From contig LS997567.1 in NCBI GenBank assembly GCA_000469685.2, positions 16,659,452 to 16,723,451 of the forward strand: a DNA stretch of 64,000 bases, read 5' to 3'. The DNA is from Haemonchus contortus. Taxonomy: Eukaryota; Nematoda; Chromadorea; Rhabditida; Trichostrongylidae. The position numbers and the translations under genes were made by a program. Shown here piece after piece: positions 61,001 through 64,000 of the stretch. Position 1 is the first letter of the stretch. Each line of letters starts with the position of its first letter. The notes beneath the pieces are model-generated. The model saw nothing but the letters and a program-made list of their open reading frames with translations. It did no database searches and had not been told where the DNA came from.

Positions 61001-64000
61001 GAACAGGCATACGGTGGAAGTTGTGAAAATCTTCACCGATATGATGCGAGTTATAAGGACAGCGAGACCTGTATAAATATCCTAATGCTCGGATTATTCC
61101 AAGGAATTAAAAAAGTGAACGGAGCTTACTTGTGGAAGTAGCGAAAATCTTCACAGATATGATGCGAGTGCCAAAGGAACTGAAAAAGTGAACAGGCATA
61201 CGGTGGAAGTAGTGGAAATCTTCAATGATATGATGCGAGTTAAAAGGACAGCGGGACCTGCATAGATATACTAATGGCTCAAATCATTCTGAACACCTGA
61301 AAAAAGGAACAGAGCGTACCCGTGGAACTAGTGAAAATCTACACAAGTTGTGATGCGAGTTCAAAACTCAGCGGTACCTGTGTAAATATCCTTATGATGG
61401 ATCGAATTATTCAAAGGAACTGAAAAAGTGAACAGGCATACGGTTGAAGTAGTGGAAATCTTCAAAGATATGATGCGAGATCCCAAGGCCAGCGGGACAT
61501 GAATAAATATCCTAATGACTCCTTAATTCTGAACACCTAAAAAAAAAGTACAGAGCGTTTGGGTGGAAGTAGTGGAAATCTTCAATGATATGATGCGAGG
61601 TCTAAGGTTAGCGGTACCTGTGTGAATACCTTATGATGGATCAAATTATTCAAAGGAACTAAAAAAGTGAACAGGCATAAGGTTGGAAGTAGTGGAAATC
61701 TTCAAAGATATGTTGCGAGTTATAAGGACAGCGAGACCTGTATAAATATCCTAATGCTCGAATTATTCCAAGGAATTAAAAAAGTGAACGGAGCTTACGG
61801 GTGGAAGTAGCGAAAATCTTCACAGATATGATGCGAGTGCCAAAGGAACTGAAAAAGTGAACAGGCATATGGTGGAAGTAGTGGAAATCTTCAATGATAT
61901 GATGCGAGTTAAAAGGACAGCGGGACCAGCATAGATATACTAATGGCTCAAATCATTCTGAACACCTGAAAAAAGGAACAGAGCGTACGCGTGAAAGTAG
62001 TAAAAATCTACACAAGTTGTGATGCGAGTTCAAAACTCAGCGGTACCCGTGTAAATATCCTTATGATGGACCAAATTATTCAAAGTAACTGAAAAAGTGA
62101 ACAGGCATACGGTGGAAGTTGTGAAAATCTTCACCGATATGATGCGAGTTATAAGGACAGCGAGACCTGTATAAATATCCTAATGCTCGAATTATTCCAA
62201 GGAATTAAAAAAGTGAACGGAGCTTACGGGTGGAAGTAGCGAAAATCTTCACAGATATGATGCGAGTGCCAAAGGAACTGAAAAAGTGAACAGGCATATG
62301 GTGGAAGTAGTGGAAATCTTCAATGATATGATGCGCGTTAAAAGGACAGCGGGACCAGCATAGATATACTAATGGCTCAAATCATTCTGAACACCTGAAA
62401 AAAGGAACAGAGCGTACGCGTGAAAGTAGTAAAAATCTACACAAGTTGTGATGCGAGTTCAAAACTCAGCGGTACCTGTGTAAATATCCTTATGATGGAT
62501 CAAATTATTCAAAGTAACTGAAAAAGTGAACAGGCATACGGTGGAAGTTGTGAAAATCTTCACCGATATGATGCGAGTTATAAGGACAGCGAGACCTGTA
62601 TAAATATCCTAATGCTCGGATTATTCCAAGGAATTAAAAAAGTGAACGGAGCTTACTGGTGGAAGTAGCGAAAATCTTCACAGATATGATGCGAGTGCCA
62701 AAGGAACTGAAAAAGTGAACAGGCATACGGTGGAAGTAGTGGAAATCTTCAATGATATGATGCGAGTTAAAAGGACAGCGGGACCTGCATAGATATACTA
62801 ATGGCTCAAATCATTCTGAACACCTGAAAAAAGGAACAGAACGTACCCGTGGAACTAGTGAAAATCTACACAAGTTGTGATGCGAGTTCAAAACTCAGCG
62901 GTACCTGTGTAAATATCCTTATGATGGATCGAATTATTCAAAGGAACTGAAAAAGTGAACAGGCATACGGTTGAAGTAGTGGAAATCTTCAAAGATATGA
63001 TGCGAGATCCAAGGCCAGCGGGACATGAATAAATATCCTAATGACTCCTTAATTCTGAACACCTAAAAAAAAAGTACAGAGCGTTTGGGTGGAAGTAGTG
63101 GAAATCTTCAATGATATGATGCGAGGTCTAAGGTTAGCGGTACCTGTGTGAATACCTTATGATGGATCAAATTATTCAAAGGAACTAAAAAAGTGAACAG
63201 GCATAAGGTTGAAGTAGTGGAAATCTTCAAAGATATGTTGCGAGTTATAAGGACAGCGAGACCTGTATAAATATCCTAATGCTCGAATTATTCCAAGGAA
63301 TTAAAAAAGTGAACGGAGCTTACGGGTGGAAGTAGCGAAAATCTTCACAGATATGATGCGAGTGCCAAAGGAACTGAAAAAGTGAACAGGCATATGGTGG
63401 AAGTAGTGGAAATCTTCAATGATATGATGCGAGTTAAAAGGACAGCGGGACCAGCATAGATATACTAATGGCTCAAATCATTCTGAACACCTGAAAAAAG
63501 GAACAGAGCGTACGCGTGAAAGTAGTAAAAATCTACACAAGTTGTGATGCGAGTTCAAAACTCAGCGGTACCCGTGTAAATATCCTTATGATGGACCAAA
63601 TTATTCAAAGTAACTGAAAAAGTGAACAGGCATACGGTGGAAGTTGTGAAAACCTTCACCGATATGATGCGAGTTATAAGGACAGCGAGACCTGTATAAA
63701 TATCCTAATGCTCGAATTATTCCAAGGAATTAAAAAAGTGAACGGAGCTTACGGGTGGAAGTAGCGAAAATCTTCACAGATATGATGCGAGTGCCAAAGG
63801 AACTGAAAAAGTGAACAGGCATATGGTGGAAGTAGTGGAAATCTTCAATGATATGATGCGCGTTAAAAGGACAGCGGGACCAGCATAGATATACTAATGG
63901 CTCAAATCATTCTGAACACCTGAAAAAAGGAACAGAGCGTACGCCGTGAAAGTAGTAAAATCTACACAAGTTGTGATGCGAGTTCAAAACTCAGCGGTAC
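58045..64000 (+). repeat. Satellite array, about 107-bp monomer with higher-order structure, runs off the window
   Basis: About 55 monomers built on 'GAACAGAGCGTACGGGTGGA', 'AATCTTCACAGATATGATGC', 'GCGGGACCTGTATAAATATC' and 'CAAATTATTC.AAGGAACTGA'. From about 59.3 kb neighbouring monomers differ but recur in order. The variant TGCCAAAGGAACTG occurs at 59334, 59881, 60311, 60740, 61169, 61838, 62267, 62696, 63363 and 63792. Spacings are therefore 547, 430, 429, 429, 669, 429, 429, 667, 429. This shows a four-monomer unit of 429 bp inside a larger unit of 1525-1527 bp. The first 1 kb (58.05-59.1) is less ordered, as expected at an array edge. Non-coding. Confidence 0.95.

Noticed and set aside
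58045..64000. CRISPR-like array
   Set aside because: The units are contiguous tandem monomers without unique spacers, and the context is eukaryotic.

Overview
The window looks like part of an animal chromosome, most probably from a clade V (strongylid-like) nematode. The reasons are short consensus acceptors (TTTCAG or TTTTAG), a GRK-1-like gene, Penelope-like, BEL/Pao and CR1-like retroelements, many Tc1/mariner elements and non-autonomous Helitron-like elements. The species cannot be named from sequence alone. There are no bacterial genes, CRISPR arrays, or tRNA or rRNA genes that I can support.

The only host gene I can support is one gene on the + strand, spread over at least 49 kb. Four exons (7532-7647, 32541-32700, 46026-46187, 56472-56624) join in compatible phase into 197 residues. 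These cover the end of the kinase domain, the AGC-kinase tail and the basic C-terminal region of a GRK4/5/6-class G-protein-coupled receptor kinase (nematode grk-1 type). The introns between them are about 24.9, 13.3 and 10.3 kb and hold almost everything else. Exons for the RGS domain and most of the kinase domain must lie left of the window, and the extreme C-terminus probably lies to the right.

Layout. 1-7.5 kb (intron upstream of the first visible exon): Penelope-like (PLE) 3' fragments, three damaged mariners and a 2.15 kb Helitron-like element carrying an expanded GTAT tract. 7.6-32.5 kb (intron): a mini-mariner, a BEL/Pao remnant split by a Tc1-like copy, a nearly complete but broken PLE, a CR1-like LINE split by a MITE, Helitron-like sequence, three copies of a TA-flanked MITE, a mariner flanked on both sides by a TGTAA microsatellite, and a second full Helitron-like element with a 300-bp TGTC tract. 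32.7-46 kb (intron): two Helitron-like elements, a Tc1-like transposase with a 58-nt intron, a mariner deletion derivative, and a Tc1/mariner remnant interrupted by a Helitron-like copy. 46.2-56.5 kb (intron): a roughly 5 kb ATAC/ATATAC microsatellite hit by a nearly intact Tc1/mariner element and by a MITE, then more fragments. 57.1-64 kb: Helitron-like 5' fragments leading straight into about 6 kb of satellite with a 107-bp monomer and nested 429-bp and 1.53-kb periods.

The host gene is an ordinary signalling kinase. The remarkable part is the intronic ecology: simple repeats inside Helitron-like ends, TA-rich repeats hit by TA-targeting transposons, and many deletion derivatives that keep both ends. 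Most transposase and RT reading frames are broken. The 48.9-50.2 kb element is the closest to intact.
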